From positions 103,974 to 167,973 of the forward strand of contig DUMA01000032.1 in assembly GCA_012840135.1 (NCBI GenBank): a DNA stretch of 64,000 nucleotides, read 5' to 3'. Below are positions 34,098 through 43,404 of this stretch, piece by piece. Position numbers and translations under genes: made by a program. Under the pieces are notes generated by a model. It was not told the DNA's origin and did no database searches. It saw nothing but the letters and a program-made list of their open reading frames with translations. The first letter of the stretch is position 1. Each line of letters opens with the position of its first letter. Source of the DNA: Thermoanaerobacterales bacterium. GTDB taxonomy: Bacteria > Bacillota > Thermosediminibacteria > Thermosediminibacterales > Tepidanaerobacteraceae.

Positions 34098-35153
34098 TTA
34101 ACTTTTCATGCGATCCTTTAAGGTGTTTATAAAGTCTATCTCAGTGGGGTCTTTCTGGTTCAAAATGGCAAGATACGCGCTTACATAGTCTCCGAAAATT
34201 ATATGATAGAGCATCCTTTCAAGGACCGATTCTCCTTTAGGCCATATTTCCGTAACTCCGCTCACTACACCTTCTATTAAACCTTTGGTTATATCAATCC
34301 TTTTCTTAATGCGGTCATTTTCATCGGGTGATCTTAAAATTACTATCTCCATTTTTGAAAGCAGGTCCCTGTCTCCCTCATAGCCCATTATTTCATTGTG
34401 GTTCAGTTCCGGAAACGCATTGAAAAAGGCAGGATGCTTGGCGTTTTCGTTAAACTGTCCCTTCCACCTCACCGCAACGACATCGGTGATACCGGATACG
34501 CCGTAAATGATCGGGAGTTTGCCATGAATTTTTTTAGCCAGAAGTTTTGCGGGGTTGTCGGTTTCGGGGACTTCGGGACACAGGTGGTCCCGGGTTTCTC
34601 TTAAAAGCTTGATGGTATCCTCTATTTTAAAGTGTTTTCTGGAAACGATGCCCTGCTCTTCAAGAGCCACCAGAAGCGGGAAGAAGGAATATCCAAGAGC
34701 CGCCCTCGGTGGAAGGCCTTCCGGAACGGTTATAACCGGAACTTCGTCGGAAAGGGCTCTTTTCTTCAATTCACCGCCTGTGGTTATGACCAGCACCTTT
34801 GCTTTTCTTTTCAGGGCTTCCTGGTAAGAGGCGAGGGTCTCTTCGGTGTTGCCCGAGTAGCTGGAAGCTATAACCAGGGTTTTCTCATCCACGAAGGCCG
34901 GTAGTGTGTAATCTCTGTTCACAAGGATGGGTATCACCGAATGGTCCTGTGATATCATGCGAATAAGATCTCCGCCAATGGCCGAACCTCCGAGGCCTGT
35001 GACCACCACATTCACTATATTGTGAAATCTCAAGCCCCTGATGGAATCCCTTGCAATTTTAATGGCTTCCTCGCAATTTTCGGGAAGATGGTAGATAAGG
35101 TCTAGCATGCCGTTTTTATCCAGTTTCCTTATGGTTTTTAAATCATCAAGCAT
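34098..35153 (-). CDS. Bifunctional phosphoglucose/phosphomannose isomerase
   Basis: A 351-residue SIS-domain enzyme of the archaeal/Gram-positive PGI/PMI family. The first SIS domain shows VTGLGGSAIGGDL and the Ser-rich IASSYSGNTEETL sugar-phosphate loop; the C-terminal half includes FPELNHNEIMGYE, where Glu and His take part in catalysis. It interconverts fructose 6-phosphate with glucose 6-phosphate and mannose 6-phosphate. It follows hprK by 11 bases. Confidence 0.93.
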   Translation of the reverse strand: MLDDLKTIRKLDKNGMLDLIYHLPENCEEAIKIARDSIRGLRFHNIVNVVVTGLGGSAIGGDLIRMISQDHSVIPILVNRDYTLPAFVDEKTLVIASSYSGNTEETLASYQEALKRKAKVLVITTGGELKKRALSDEVPVITVPEGLPPRAALGYSFFPLLVALEEQGIVSRKHFKIEDTIKLLRETRDHLCPEVPETDNPAKLLAKKIHGKLPIIYGVSGITDVVAVRWKGQFNENAKHPAFFNAFPELNHNEIMGYEGDRDLLSKMEIVILRSPDENDRIKKRIDITKGLIEGVVSGVTEIWPKGESVLERMLYHIIFGDYVSAYLAILNQKDPTEIDFINTLKDRMKS

Positions 35154-35164
35154 ATGTAAACCTC

Positions 35165-36097
35165 CTATTTATTTTTTTCATTTACCTCTTTAAAAAGCCT
35201 CCGGCTAAACTGCAGTGCGGCATTATAGCCCATTTCCTTTAATCTGTGGTCCATGGCCGCCACTTCAAGTATTGCAGCAAGATTTCTTCCGGGTCTTATC
35301 GGTATGGTCTTTTTGGGGATGGATGAATCCAGTAAATCGATCTTCTCCTCTTCTATGCCCAGCCTGTCGGTCTCTTTATATTTTTCCCACTCCACCACCT
35401 CAATTACCATATCAATTTTTATATCGTCCCTCACTGCACCTGCGCCGAAAATGGTCTTGACATCTATGACTCCAAGGCCCCTCACTTCCAGATAGTATCT
35501 CAAAATTTCCGGAGCTGTCCCAATGAGAACATTTTTTGCCACCTGTTTTATCTCCACAGCGTCATCGGCCACCAGGCGGTGCCCCCGCTTGATGAGTTCT
35601 ACGGCGGTTTCGCTCTTTCCTATACCGCTTTCCCCGAGTATGAGTACACCGACGCCGTAAATATCCACCAGCACCCCGTGCACGGTGGTTCTGGGTGCCA
35701 GTTCGCTTTCAAGATAATCGGTGAGCTTGCTGATAAATCTCGTAGTAGCTGCGGGAGTGGTCAAAACATATCTTTTATACTTTTTTGCAAGTTCAAAAAT
35801 TTCTTCGGGAGGTTTAAGCTTTCGGGTAATAATAATGCAGGGTACCTCATATGACAATAATCTCTCCAGCCGTTCCCGCCGGACCCCGGCGGGAAGACTC
35901 TCCAGAAAGGATATTTCGGTCATGCCCAGTATCTGTATTCTTTCAAAAGCAAAATAGTCGAAAAACCCGGCAAGTTCCAGGCCCGGCCTGTTAAGATCCG
36001 ATACAAATATATCGGGCGGTGTTTGACTACCTACCAGTGTTTCCAGATCCATTTTTTTTATTATATCTTTTAAATTTATCTTTGGCAAAGTCCGCAC
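35165..36097 (-). CDS. hprK: HPr kinase/phosphorylase
   Basis: A 310-residue bifunctional enzyme that phosphorylates Ser46 of HPr with ATP or pyrophosphate and removes it again, controlling CcpA-dependent catabolite repression. His140 (VHGVLVDIYG) matches the conserved active-site His, Walker A is GESGIGKS at 155-162, and EVRGLGVIDVKTIFGAGAV is the HprK signature. It is the first gene of the hprK-PGI/PMI-PHP-dat run. It implies the strain has HPr and sugar-responsive repression that could act on the rhamnose locus. Confidence 0.97.
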   Translation of the reverse strand: MRTLPKINLKDIIKKMDLETLVGSQTPPDIFVSDLNRPGLELAGFFDYFAFERIQILGMTEISFLESLPAGVRRERLERLLSYEVPCIIITRKLKPPEEIFELAKKYKRYVLTTPAATTRFISKLTDYLESELAPRTTVHGVLVDIYGVGVLILGESGIGKSETAVELIKRGHRLVADDAVEIKQVAKNVLIGTAPEILRYYLEVRGLGVIDVKTIFGAGAVRDDIKIDMVIEVVEWEKYKETDRLGIEEEKIDLLDSSIPKKTIPIRPGRNLAAILEVAAMDHRLKEMGYNAALQFSRRLFKEVNEKNK

Positions 36098-36222
36098 CTC
36101 GTTTTTATTTTAAAATGTAATTCTACAAAAAGAGATAGAATTCCTCCATAACCGTATAAATAAATTACAACGAATTCTGGGATACTAGTACGGAATAATA
36201 AATTTTTCAAGGAGGGCGACCT

Positions 36223-36414
36223 ATGGCAAATATTAAATGTAATGTTTCCACATGCAAATATAACAAAGACAATGAATGCTGCGCCGAAAGTGTTATGGTG
36301 AATTCCATAAGGCCAGGGTGCTCATCAAAAGAAGGCACCTACTGCGATGCCTACGAAAAAAGTGAGGATACCGGAAAATGCGTAACTACCGACGGCAGAT
36401 CCTGCTGGGACTAA
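36223..36414 (+). CDS. DUF1540 Cys-rich small protein
   Basis: A 63-residue protein with an AAGGAGG site. Its pattern of Cys residues (IKCNVSTCKYN, NECCAES, RPGCSSKEGTYCDAYE) matches DUF1540, small proteins common in spore-forming Clostridia that probably bind metal. It is divergent from hprK and overlaps the last four bases of the convergent yhaM gene. Function unknown. Confidence 0.88.
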   Translation: MANIKCNVSTCKYNKDNECCAESVMVNSIRPGCSSKEGTYCDAYEKSEDTGKCVTTDGRSCWD

Positions 36415-37421
36415 TCCCTGGAGGTGGCAATATCATCTTGAGTTTTTTGAACCGCATTGTATTTTTGTATATATGCGCTGCGCTCCAGAAACTTGTCCCA
36501 GGGAGTCCAGGAAGCTTCAGGATCATGATGATTCCGCAGAAGCTCCGCAAATTGATTCAACTTTGCACTTAAAAAATCCGCGTGAAAAAGTGCAAAAGCC
36601 TCCATGGTCTTGGGGACTTCAGGCGACCCCCACTCTCTTTCACCATGGTGGGATATGATCATGTGGTCGATGGCAAGTTTAAGATGCTCGGGAAATCCAT
36701 TGATTTCCCGTATTTTTTCATCTACCATTTCCTTCCCGAGGATGAGATGTCCGACCAGCTTCCCGATATCCGTCATCTCAAAAGAAATACTCGAAAAATC
36801 ATATTCTTTTATTTTCCCTATGTCGTGCAAGAGGGCTCCGGTTATTAAAAGGTCCCGGTCAATCACATCGGAATAATCGGCAGCAATGTTCTCGCATATT
36901 TTAGCCACCTCAAGACTGTGTTCCAGAAGGCCGCCTATGTAAGCATGGTGGATTTTCTGGGCAGCCGGCGCGTTTACATATGCCGAATAATAATCCTTAT
37001 CCTCGAATATGAGCATGAGGAGTTTTTTGAGGTATACATTTTTAACCGATTGAACAAGACTTTTTAGTTTCTCTACCATCTCACGGCGGTTTTTTGAGGT
37101 ACATTGCTGAAACAGTGCGGGGTCCACAGCTCCTTCATATTTTTCAATCCTGGTTATGTTAATCTGAAGACCATTGAACTCTGCCACATTGCCCTCTACC
37201 AGCACCACATCTCCCTCATTGAAAAGATCTGAAACCTCTACCGCGCCGTCCCAAATCCTTCCTTCTATGCTGCCGCTGGAATCCACCAGGTGCAATTTCA
37301 TATACTGGCCGGGAGCTTTTGAACTGCTGGATCGATAATTTACCAGTGCTTTCTTTGCAACTCCGAATAAACTTTTGACCCTGTCGCCCACTTTCAGGTC
37401 CTTTATAAACTGTTTTTCCAT
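36411..37421 (-). CDS. yhaM: 3'-5' exoribonuclease YhaM family
   Basis: A 336-residue protein with an N-terminal OB-fold nucleic-acid-binding domain (about 15-95; LVDSSGSIEGRIWDG) and a C-terminal HD phosphohydrolase domain (KIHHAYIGGLLEHSLEVA, ALLHDIGK, ISHHGEREWGSPEVPKTMEAFALFHADFLSA, here given as separate motifs). In Bacillus, YhaM degrades RNA, and single-stranded DNA, from the 3' end. The start at 37421 follows CGGAGG. Confidence 0.93.
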   Translation of the reverse strand: MEKQFIKDLKVGDRVKSLFGVAKKALVNYRSSSSKAPGQYMKLHLVDSSGSIEGRIWDGAVEVSDLFNEGDVVLVEGNVAEFNGLQINITRIEKYEGAVDPALFQQCTSKNRREMVEKLKSLVQSVKNVYLKKLLMLIFEDKDYYSAYVNAPAAQKIHHAYIGGLLEHSLEVAKICENIAADYSDVIDRDLLITGALLHDIGKIKEYDFSSISFEMTDIGKLVGHLILGKEMVDEKIREINGFPEHLKLAIDHMIISHHGEREWGSPEVPKTMEAFALFHADFLSAKLNQFAELLRNHHDPEASWTPWDKFLERSAYIQKYNAVQKTQDDIATSRD

Positions 37422-37454
37422 AATTACCTCCGAGAAAAATTCTGGTATAATAGG

Positions 37455-37514
37455 TATGGGGACACACCTCCTTTTCTGGGGTATTCCTCTGGAGTAGGCG
37501 GAGGAATGTCCTCA
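37455..37514. repeat. Short hairpin repeat, tandem copy 1
   Basis: TATGGGGACACACCTCC at the left and GGAGGAATGTCCTCA at the right are imperfect inverted repeats closing a short loop. The same ends recur in the longer copy that follows. Confidence 0.7.
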
Positions 37515-37522
37515 TTGAAGGG

Positions 37523-37678
37523 TATGGGGACACACCTCCTTATAGCAGATGTCAGAGGTCGGAGGTCAGAGGTCGGATTGAGTTGGATCTGCCGTAATGA
37601 CAATCCCTTCTATCTGACCTCCGATTTCCGATATCTGGCTTCCGCTATACAGGAGGGGTAGGCGGAGGAATGTCCCCA
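37523..37678. repeat. Long inverted repeat, tandem copy 2 (REP/MITE-like)
   Basis: Outer ends TATGGGGACACACCTCC and GGCGGAGGAATGTCCCCA repeat those of copy 1. Inside, 36-base arms at 37541-37576 and 37614-37649 are inverted repeats of each other with several mismatches, around a 37-base loop. GGGGACACA-type palindromes resemble repeats associated with REP-type tyrosine transposases, but no such gene is in the window. Confidence 0.75.
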
Positions 37679-37708
37679 ATAAAGTGGTAAAAAAGGAGCT
37701 GTCTTATA

Positions 37709-38647
37709 ATGAAAAATTCTTTACTCAAGGGACATAAATTCTTGTACATACTACTTCTGATAATTTTCGCTGCACTACTTCTTTCTTCGGGTTGTTCCAC
37801 TCAGACTTTGCCCGAAACAGAAAAACCATCTCAAATCAAGAGCGATGTCACAGCACCGGAAGGCCGGAGCTTGTCCTCGCCTTCTCTTCTGCTTGAAGCA
37901 AGTTTCATCGATGTGGGACAGGCCGACAGCATATTTATAAAATTTCCTGAGGGAAAGACCATGCTCATCGACGCCGGAAATAACGATGATGGAAAGACTA
38001 TTATAAATTATATAAAAAGATTAGGAGTAAAAAAACTTGACGCAGTGGTGGGAACTCACCCCCATGAAGACCATATCGGAGCCATGGACGATGTAATCAA
38101 TGCCTTCGATATAGGAAAAATATATATGCCCAGGGTTACAACCACCACCCGAACATATAAGGACGTGCTTGGAGCCATATCCAAAAAGGATTTAAAAATT
38201 ACTGCCGCAAAAGGCGGTATGTCGATCCCGATAGAAAAGGACGTTGATGTGGAAATTATAGCTCCAAACAGCAACAGTTACGAAGATTTGAACAATTACA
38301 GCATTGTACTAAAAGTAACATATAAGGATACTTCTTTTCTCTTGGCCGGCGATGCGGAGAAACTTTCCGAAGAAGAAATGTTAAAACATAATTACAATCT
38401 TAAAGCCGATGTACTGAAGGTGGGCCATCACGGTAGCAGCTCTGGCACTTCCGAAGAATTCCTTTCCGCCGTATCTCCAAAATACGCCATAATAAGCGTA
38501 GCAAAAAACAATGACTACGGACATCCCCACAAAGAAACACTGATGCGCCTTGCCGCCCATGGCGTAAAGGTTTACACCACCGCCGACAATGGAAGCATAT
38601 TGGTGACCAGTGACGGAAAAAATATCAAAATCAGCAGGGTAAATTAG
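37709..38647 (+). CDS. ComEC-like metallo-beta-lactamase-fold lipoprotein
   Basis: A 312-residue extracytoplasmic hydrolase. The signal peptide ends in the lipobox LSSGC with Cys29. The metallo-beta-lactamase fold shows IDVGQADS, MLIDAGNN, THPHEDHIGAMD (metal site), FLLAGDAE and KVGHHGSSSGTSEEFL, as in the soluble C-terminal domain of ComEC. Family members are likely nucleases or phosphodiesterases, but the substrate is unknown. The DUF3006 gene follows, a frequent partner. Confidence 0.9.
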   Translation: MKNSLLKGHKFLYILLLIIFAALLLSSGCSTQTLPETEKPSQIKSDVTAPEGRSLSSPSLLLEASFIDVGQADSIFIKFPEGKTMLIDAGNNDDGKTIINYIKRLGVKKLDAVVGTHPHEDHIGAMDDVINAFDIGKIYMPRVTTTTRTYKDVLGAISKKDLKITAAKGGMSIPIEKDVDVEIIAPNSNSYEDLNNYSIVLKVTYKDTSFLLAGDAEKLSEEEMLKHNYNLKADVLKVGHHGSSSGTSEEFLSAVSPKYAIISVAKNNDYGHPHKETLMRLAAHGVKVYTTADNGSILVTSDGKNIKISRVN

Positions 38648-38732
38648 GTATATTAATTATTATGCATTATCCTTTATATTTCTTTATATTTTCAGTAAAT
38701 CCATTTCCCATCAGTGTTCGAGGAGGTACGCT

Positions 38733-38948
38733 ATGTTTGCAGTCATCGACAGGTTCGAAGGTGAATTTGCCATCATCGAAACTTATGATAGAAAAATGAT
38801 GAACATAAAGAGGAATCTGCTGCCATCAAAAGCCCGTGAAGGCGATGTCATCGATCTTGAAAGTATGACCGTCGATTTTAAAGAGACACTTCGCCGAAAA
38901 GATGAAATGCGCAAACTGGCGGAGGATTTGTTTACGAATGATGATTGA
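38733..38948 (+). CDS. DUF3006 small protein
   Basis: A 71-residue protein with a GAGGAGG site. MFAVIDRFEGEFAIIE, the short beta strands and PSKAREGDVIDL match DUF3006, a small beta-barrel-like family commonly next to ComEC-type hydrolases. Function unknown; probably co-transcribed with the preceding lipoprotein gene. Confidence 0.88.
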   Translation: MFAVIDRFEGEFAIIETYDRKMMNIKRNLLPSKAREGDVIDLESMTVDFKETLRRKDEMRKLAEDLFTNDD

Positions 38949-38989
38949 CCGATCTTCCGCCACCGTTTCCTTTTCTGACATATTTAATA

Positions 38990-40825
38990 TCATTTATCGC
39001 CATTTTCCTTTATGGTCATCTTTGTTATTTTCCACCGCTCGCCTATTTTAAACAATTCCGCCCTGAAACCCAGCTTGTTATCCAGATAATGGTAGTCTCC
39101 TACCAGCATGATTTTCTCATTTGATATGGGATAATAGCTCACATCGGACTTTACATTGCCGGCCCAGTTTTCAATACCTTTAGCTTTCATATCCCACTTG
39201 TAGTGAGAAAATTTCTCTTGAAGAAGTGCCAGCACATTCTCCGGCTTTAAATCGCTGACATAATATAGCATCTTAAGGAGCAAATCCAGATCAAGGCTTT
39301 CAAAGGCCGCATTCAGTTTTTCCATAATAAACAATGGGTCTTTTTCCCCCGCAGCCGTCACCGTAAGTGCCCTGTTATAGATCCACTGAAATTCAACAGG
39401 GGTTTGAGGTGTTTTATCAGAAGCATAAAAACCGTATAAATTCTTTTTTCGGGTAACTGGTCCCAGTAAAACACAATCTTTTTCCGGAGACCAGATAGTA
39501 TTAAATTCGGAGTAATCCCTCCTGTCATATATCACTCCCGAGATGCATTTCATATCACCACTTATGGCAAGTATCATGCCCCTTTCCACAGGATTCCCCC
39601 AGATACCGTCGGTAGCCTCAACCTTGCCGCCGTTCTGGAGGCTGTATACGGCGTTTTCATCCGCCGCCGTCCGTGACAGTTCAAAAGAAAAATATACGGG
39701 TACAAATCCGTTTGCGATTATTCTCCCTTTGCCTCTGATGAAACCCGGTTTTGTGTAAAGTATGTCATCCTTCGAGGGAGAAAGGCTGTCAATCATCAGT
39801 TTAACTTTTTTAAACCGGTTGCCGGGCGACAGCATCATGCTACCTTCAGTCTGATACAGGCAGCCCTCTTTTTCCATCACTGGATGGTGCCACGGCATCA
39901 GCACCGAAAAATACCGGTTTTTAGATATGACAGTGGGTAGCCCTGCGACTAGGGTCACAACCAGTATGATTATAACGGTTTTCAAAAGCGACGGACCGTA
40001 GCCTCTCAGATACTCCCTCGGGCTCTCGGTCAGCGGCTGTTTCATGATCGTATCATGATAAAAAAGCATTATATCCAGTACAAGGCAGGTTCCGATGTAT
40101 GGCCACGCGATTATGGCTGCAAGCCACTTCCATGGTCCGATAAAACCGATCAATGCGCAAAAAACGGTGGAAGCAGCTGCCACTTTTAAAAAAAACATGG
40201 CAAAATCCCTGAGATGTCTCAATAAGAGCATGGGAGCCACAATTGCGGCTTCTACCAGACCATAATCTTCCATAACTATCGTATAAGGCACCAGAATAAA
40301 AATGAATCCGAGAAAAACGATAGCTGCAGTTAACAATAGGGGCTGGTCGAATAAAGTCATTAATGAAAGGAAAATACCTTCAAAAAGAAAAACCAAAAAA
40401 AATCTCGGGCCATAATACCATGCGAATTGAAAAAAAGTTTTTATGTGCGGCTTTCTATTTCTGATGCCATCTTTTAGCAGCCCCAGATATCCTGCAGTTA
40501 CAAGGCCCCCAAGAAATAAAAAAGCACCGTACGCTGTGATACCTGCCCATGTGTTGTTAAAAACATCCGAACCCGCATGAAACGCATTTAATAAGCCCAA
40601 CTGCTGTATGGAAGGGAGAGGAGATGGTATAAAAACCCTTATATCATAGTTTTTTATATTAATTAGGACACTGCCGAAGTCCTGATCAAGATTAAGGTTG
40701 TAACCCAGAAAACTGCTCATGTAAATGGCCAGTATTTTGGCCGTGTCCCATAAAAACGGGAGTATTATTACAGGCCATGTCAAATTCAACTTCTTAAAGC
40801 CTTCCACTATGTTCCTGTTAAACAT
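38990..40825 (-). CDS. Large membrane protein with extracytoplasmic C-terminal domain, unknown function
   Basis: A 611-residue protein not recognised. Residues about 10-295 hold six or seven hydrophobic segments resembling DUF-type membrane domains (for example WAGITAYGAFLFLGGLVTAGYLG and ILVPYTIVMEDYGLVEAA, partial). Residues 300-490 look like a beta-rich exported domain, and the last 110 residues (EKLNAAFESLDLDLLLKML ... LGFRAELFKIGERWKITKM) resemble an NTF2-like fold with an alternating helix/strand pattern. It is monocistronic and convergent with the DUF3006 gene. Confidence 0.8.
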   Translation of the reverse strand: MFNRNIVEGFKKLNLTWPVIILPFLWDTAKILAIYMSSFLGYNLNLDQDFGSVLINIKNYDIRVFIPSPLPSIQQLGLLNAFHAGSDVFNNTWAGITAYGAFLFLGGLVTAGYLGLLKDGIRNRKPHIKTFFQFAWYYGPRFFLVFLFEGIFLSLMTLFDQPLLLTAAIVFLGFIFILVPYTIVMEDYGLVEAAIVAPMLLLRHLRDFAMFFLKVAAASTVFCALIGFIGPWKWLAAIIAWPYIGTCLVLDIMLFYHDTIMKQPLTESPREYLRGYGPSLLKTVIIILVVTLVAGLPTVISKNRYFSVLMPWHHPVMEKEGCLYQTEGSMMLSPGNRFKKVKLMIDSLSPSKDDILYTKPGFIRGKGRIIANGFVPVYFSFELSRTAADENAVYSLQNGGKVEATDGIWGNPVERGMILAISGDMKCISGVIYDRRDYSEFNTIWSPEKDCVLLGPVTRKKNLYGFYASDKTPQTPVEFQWIYNRALTVTAAGEKDPLFIMEKLNAAFESLDLDLLLKMLYYVSDLKPENVLALLQEKFSHYKWDMKAKGIENWAGNVKSDVSYYPISNEKIMLVGDYHYLDNKLGFRAELFKIGERWKITKMTIKENGDK

Positions 40826-40872
40826 ACTCCCGCCTCCTGCAGTTTCTAATTATTTTCAATTAATCCTTTTAT

Positions 40873-41994
40873 TTATTTCAGATTCTCAGGATTTAAAACC
40901 TGAAGTTCTTCTGGGACAAAAACACCATCTTTTCTTATTAGTTTGCCGTCGAACCATATTTCGCCTCCGCCGTACTCCGGGCGCTGGATGTATACCAAAT
41001 CCCAGTGGATGGCGGATTTGTTGCCGTTGTCGCACTCGTCATAACTCTTGCCCGGGGTAAGGTGTATGCTTCCGGCAATCTTTTCGTCAAAAAGTGTATC
41101 TTTCATGGGTTTTAAAATATACGGATTCAATCCGAAGGAAAACTCTCCTATATACCGGGCACCCTCATCGGTATCCAGAACCTTGTTGATGCGTTCGGTG
41201 TCGTTGGCCGTGGCCTTAATGATTTTGCCGTTTTTGAACTCAAATCTTATTTCTGTAAAGGTAAAACCCTGGTATACCGAAGGTGTATTGTAGGATATGA
41301 CTCCATTGATTGATTCTCTTACCGGTGCGGTATAAACTTCTCCATCGGGTATGTTTCTTTTGCCATCGCACTTTACGGCGGGCAGGCCTTCTATGGAGAA
41401 AGTAAGGTCGGTACCCTGGCCTTTAATATGAACCATTCTTGTCCTGTTCATCATGTCCACCAGCGGTTCCATTGCTCTGGACATCCTGGAATAATCCAGG
41501 CAGCATACGTCAAAGTAAAAATTCTCGAAGGCTTCCGTGCTGGTGTCTGCCAGTTGTGCCATGGACGGATTGGGATAGCGGAGGACACACCACTTTGTAC
41601 GCGGTACCCTTATATCGCCATGCACCGGTTTTACATAGAGCTGCATGTAAATAGCCTTTTTTTCCTGGGGGACATCGGAAAGCTCCGCTATATTTTCACC
41701 GCCTCTTATGCCAATATATGCATCCATATCCTTCATGCGTTCGGAATCATACCTCGCCATCATCTTTAAAGCTTCTTCATCAACATGCATCAGGATCTCC
41801 CTGTCAATCTGATGAGCATTCAATGAGACGAAAGGTTTGGCACCTGCTTTGTATGCTTCCCGGATCAATGCCTTGACCAGCGGAATCTCCCCGGGCCCCG
41901 ATTCTATGAGAATCTTCTCCCCCTTTTTCAATTCTACCGAATAGTGAATGAGCTGGCAGGCCAATTTCTCAAACCTCGGGTCTTTCAATTTCAT
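40873..41994 (-). CDS. M29-family metallo-aminopeptidase
   Basis: A 373-residue thermophilic aminopeptidase (AmpS/AmpT, M29). It has the N-terminal LIHYSVELKKGEKILIESGP, then GTDLTFSIEG, NIPDGEVYTAP (Glu metal ligand), YIGEFSFGLNP (Glu) and SIHLTPGKSYDECDNGNKSAIHWDLV (quoted as separate motifs: HLTPGKS, SAIHWDLV), which hold the His and Asp ligands of the dimetal site. It removes N-terminal residues from peptides in the cytoplasm, in line with the amino acid fermentation genes further on. Confidence 0.94.
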   Translation of the reverse strand: MKLKDPRFEKLACQLIHYSVELKKGEKILIESGPGEIPLVKALIREAYKAGAKPFVSLNAHQIDREILMHVDEEALKMMARYDSERMKDMDAYIGIRGGENIAELSDVPQEKKAIYMQLYVKPVHGDIRVPRTKWCVLRYPNPSMAQLADTSTEAFENFYFDVCCLDYSRMSRAMEPLVDMMNRTRMVHIKGQGTDLTFSIEGLPAVKCDGKRNIPDGEVYTAPVRESINGVISYNTPSVYQGFTFTEIRFEFKNGKIIKATANDTERINKVLDTDEGARYIGEFSFGLNPYILKPMKDTLFDEKIAGSIHLTPGKSYDECDNGNKSAIHWDLVYIQRPEYGGGEIWFDGKLIRKDGVFVPEELQVLNPENLK

Positions 41995-42007
41995 ATCCCC
42001 TTTCTAT

Positions 42008-42035
42008 TATTTATATATGATTCCGGTGTAAAAGC
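42008..42035 (+). repeat. Dispersed degraded repeat, end fragment
   Basis: TATATATGATTCCGGTGTAAAA matches TATATGATTCTGGTGTAAAA at the start of the copy at 24966. Only the first 20 or so bases are conserved here. Confidence 0.45.
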
Positions 42036-42118
42036 ACCTTTTATAAAAAATTTTAATCGATATGTAGTGGTATTAACTAAATTTTATTGTAAAATGTAGT
42101 AAATGTAGTGTGATTTTA

Positions 42119-42146
42119 TTGAAAATCCATTATTAGTGGATTTCAA
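42119..42146 (-). terminator. Possible terminator after the MFS gene
   Basis: GAAATCCA and TGGATTTTC form a perfect stem around TTATTAG. The following tract on the minus strand is AATAAAAT, so termination would be weak. Confidence 0.4.
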
Positions 42147-42147
42147 T

Positions 42148-43404
42148 CTAAATTTGGGCCGGAGCCATCTTGCGAAAATTGATGATCTGGTATATGGCAA
42201 TTCCCGCTGCTACGATGCCGATACAGCCGCCACATGCAAAAGCAATCCGCGGCCCGAATCTTCCGGCAAGCCATCCCGCAAAAAGGCTGCCTACGGGCGT
42301 TACCCCGGCAAAGACCATGGAATATACGCTCATCACCCTTCCCCGCAAATTATTCGGCGTATTAACCTGTATGGTGCTGTTTGCTGAAGCGGTGAAGGTC
42401 ACCATCATCCAGCCCGAAAGAGCCAGCAGCATCATGGCGGGTACTTGTGAATGTATCCCTACCAGTAAAGTTTCAGCCAGGGATAAACCCAAAGCAGCGC
42501 CTATTAGTATTTTAAAAGTAGGCCTGTGAGCGGTTGCCGCCAGCATTATGGAGCCTATCAGGGCTCCGCTTCCCAGTGATGACATCATGAGGCCAAAACC
42601 TTCTTCCGAAAGGCCAAAGGCTTTTCTGGCAAGAACCGGCACCAGCACGTTGAAATTCAAGGAAAAGGTGCTTATCAATGCAATGAGTATCACGGTTATA
42701 AACACCTGGGGCGTGTTTTTAATGTAGATTAAGCCTTCCTTTATATTCTCCAGAACGGGTTTATCATTGTATGAGGGGTTTTTAACCGTCGCAGATTCCA
42801 TCGGGGTGTTAATCATCAAAAGTCCTGCTATTACCGCCAGAAAGCTCAATGCGTTCAGATAAAAACATACGGCTGTGCCGAAAATCCCCATCACCATGCC
42901 TGCCACCGCCGGACCAATCAGCCTTGCTGCATTAAAAATGCTGGAGTTCAGGGCGATACCGTTCATGAGGTGCTCCTTCCCTACCAGTTCAACTATAAAA
43001 GACTGGCGCGCCGGCATGTCGATGTTGTTGACAAACCCCAGGATAATAGCCATTACCAGTATATGCCAGTATTTTACCCTGCCGGTTAAGGTGAGGGTGG
43101 CCAGAATAAGGGCAAGGATCATTAGAGTCGTCTGAGTAAAAAGTAAAATCCTCCTTTTGGGAAACCTGTCGACAATTACCCCGGCAAAAAGGGAAAGGAG
43201 CATTACCGGTGTAAACTGTAGAGCGTTCACAAGTCCCAGTTTGAAGGAAGAATCTGTGATTTTAAGTACCAACCAGGCCTGGCCTATGTTTTGCATCCAT
43301 GTGCCTATAAGGGATATACACTGGCCGAACCAGAAAAGTCTAAAATTCCTATGGGTTAAAGCCGGAAAATGCATGGCAAGCCATCTATTCATGTTGTTTT
43401 GCAT
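42148..43404 (-). CDS. Major facilitator superfamily transporter (EntS-like exporter)
   Basis: A 418-residue, about 12-segment MFS protein, counted from the ATG at 43404 with a GGGAGAG site; a longer frame to 43521 lacks one. LTHRNFRLFWFGQCISLIGTWMQNIGQAWLV (in parts) is the typical start of the MFS_3/enterobactin exporter-like group, and GVIVDRFPKRRILLFTQ is the loop 2-3 motif. Members export siderophores, drugs or other small molecules. Substrate not deducible; it stands alone. Confidence 0.9.
   Translation of the reverse strand: MQNNMNRWLAMHFPALTHRNFRLFWFGQCISLIGTWMQNIGQAWLVLKITDSSFKLGLVNALQFTPVMLLSLFAGVIVDRFPKRRILLFTQTTLMILALILATLTLTGRVKYWHILVMAIILGFVNNIDMPARQSFIVELVGKEHLMNGIALNSSIFNAARLIGPAVAGMVMGIFGTAVCFYLNALSFLAVIAGLLMINTPMESATVKNPSYNDKPVLENIKEGLIYIKNTPQVFITVILIALISTFSLNFNVLVPVLARKAFGLSEEGFGLMMSSLGSGALIGSIMLAATAHRPTFKILIGAALGLSLAETLLVGIHSQVPAMMLLALSGWMMVTFTASANSTIQVNTPNNLRGRVMSVYSMVFAGVTPVGSLFAGWLAGRFGPRIAFACGGCIGIVAAGIAIYQIINFRKMAPAQI

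Noticed and set aside
37541..37649. CRISPR-like direct repeats (GTCAGAGGTCGGAG)
   Set aside because: The short direct repeats are part of one imperfect inverted repeat; there are no regular spacers and no cas genes.
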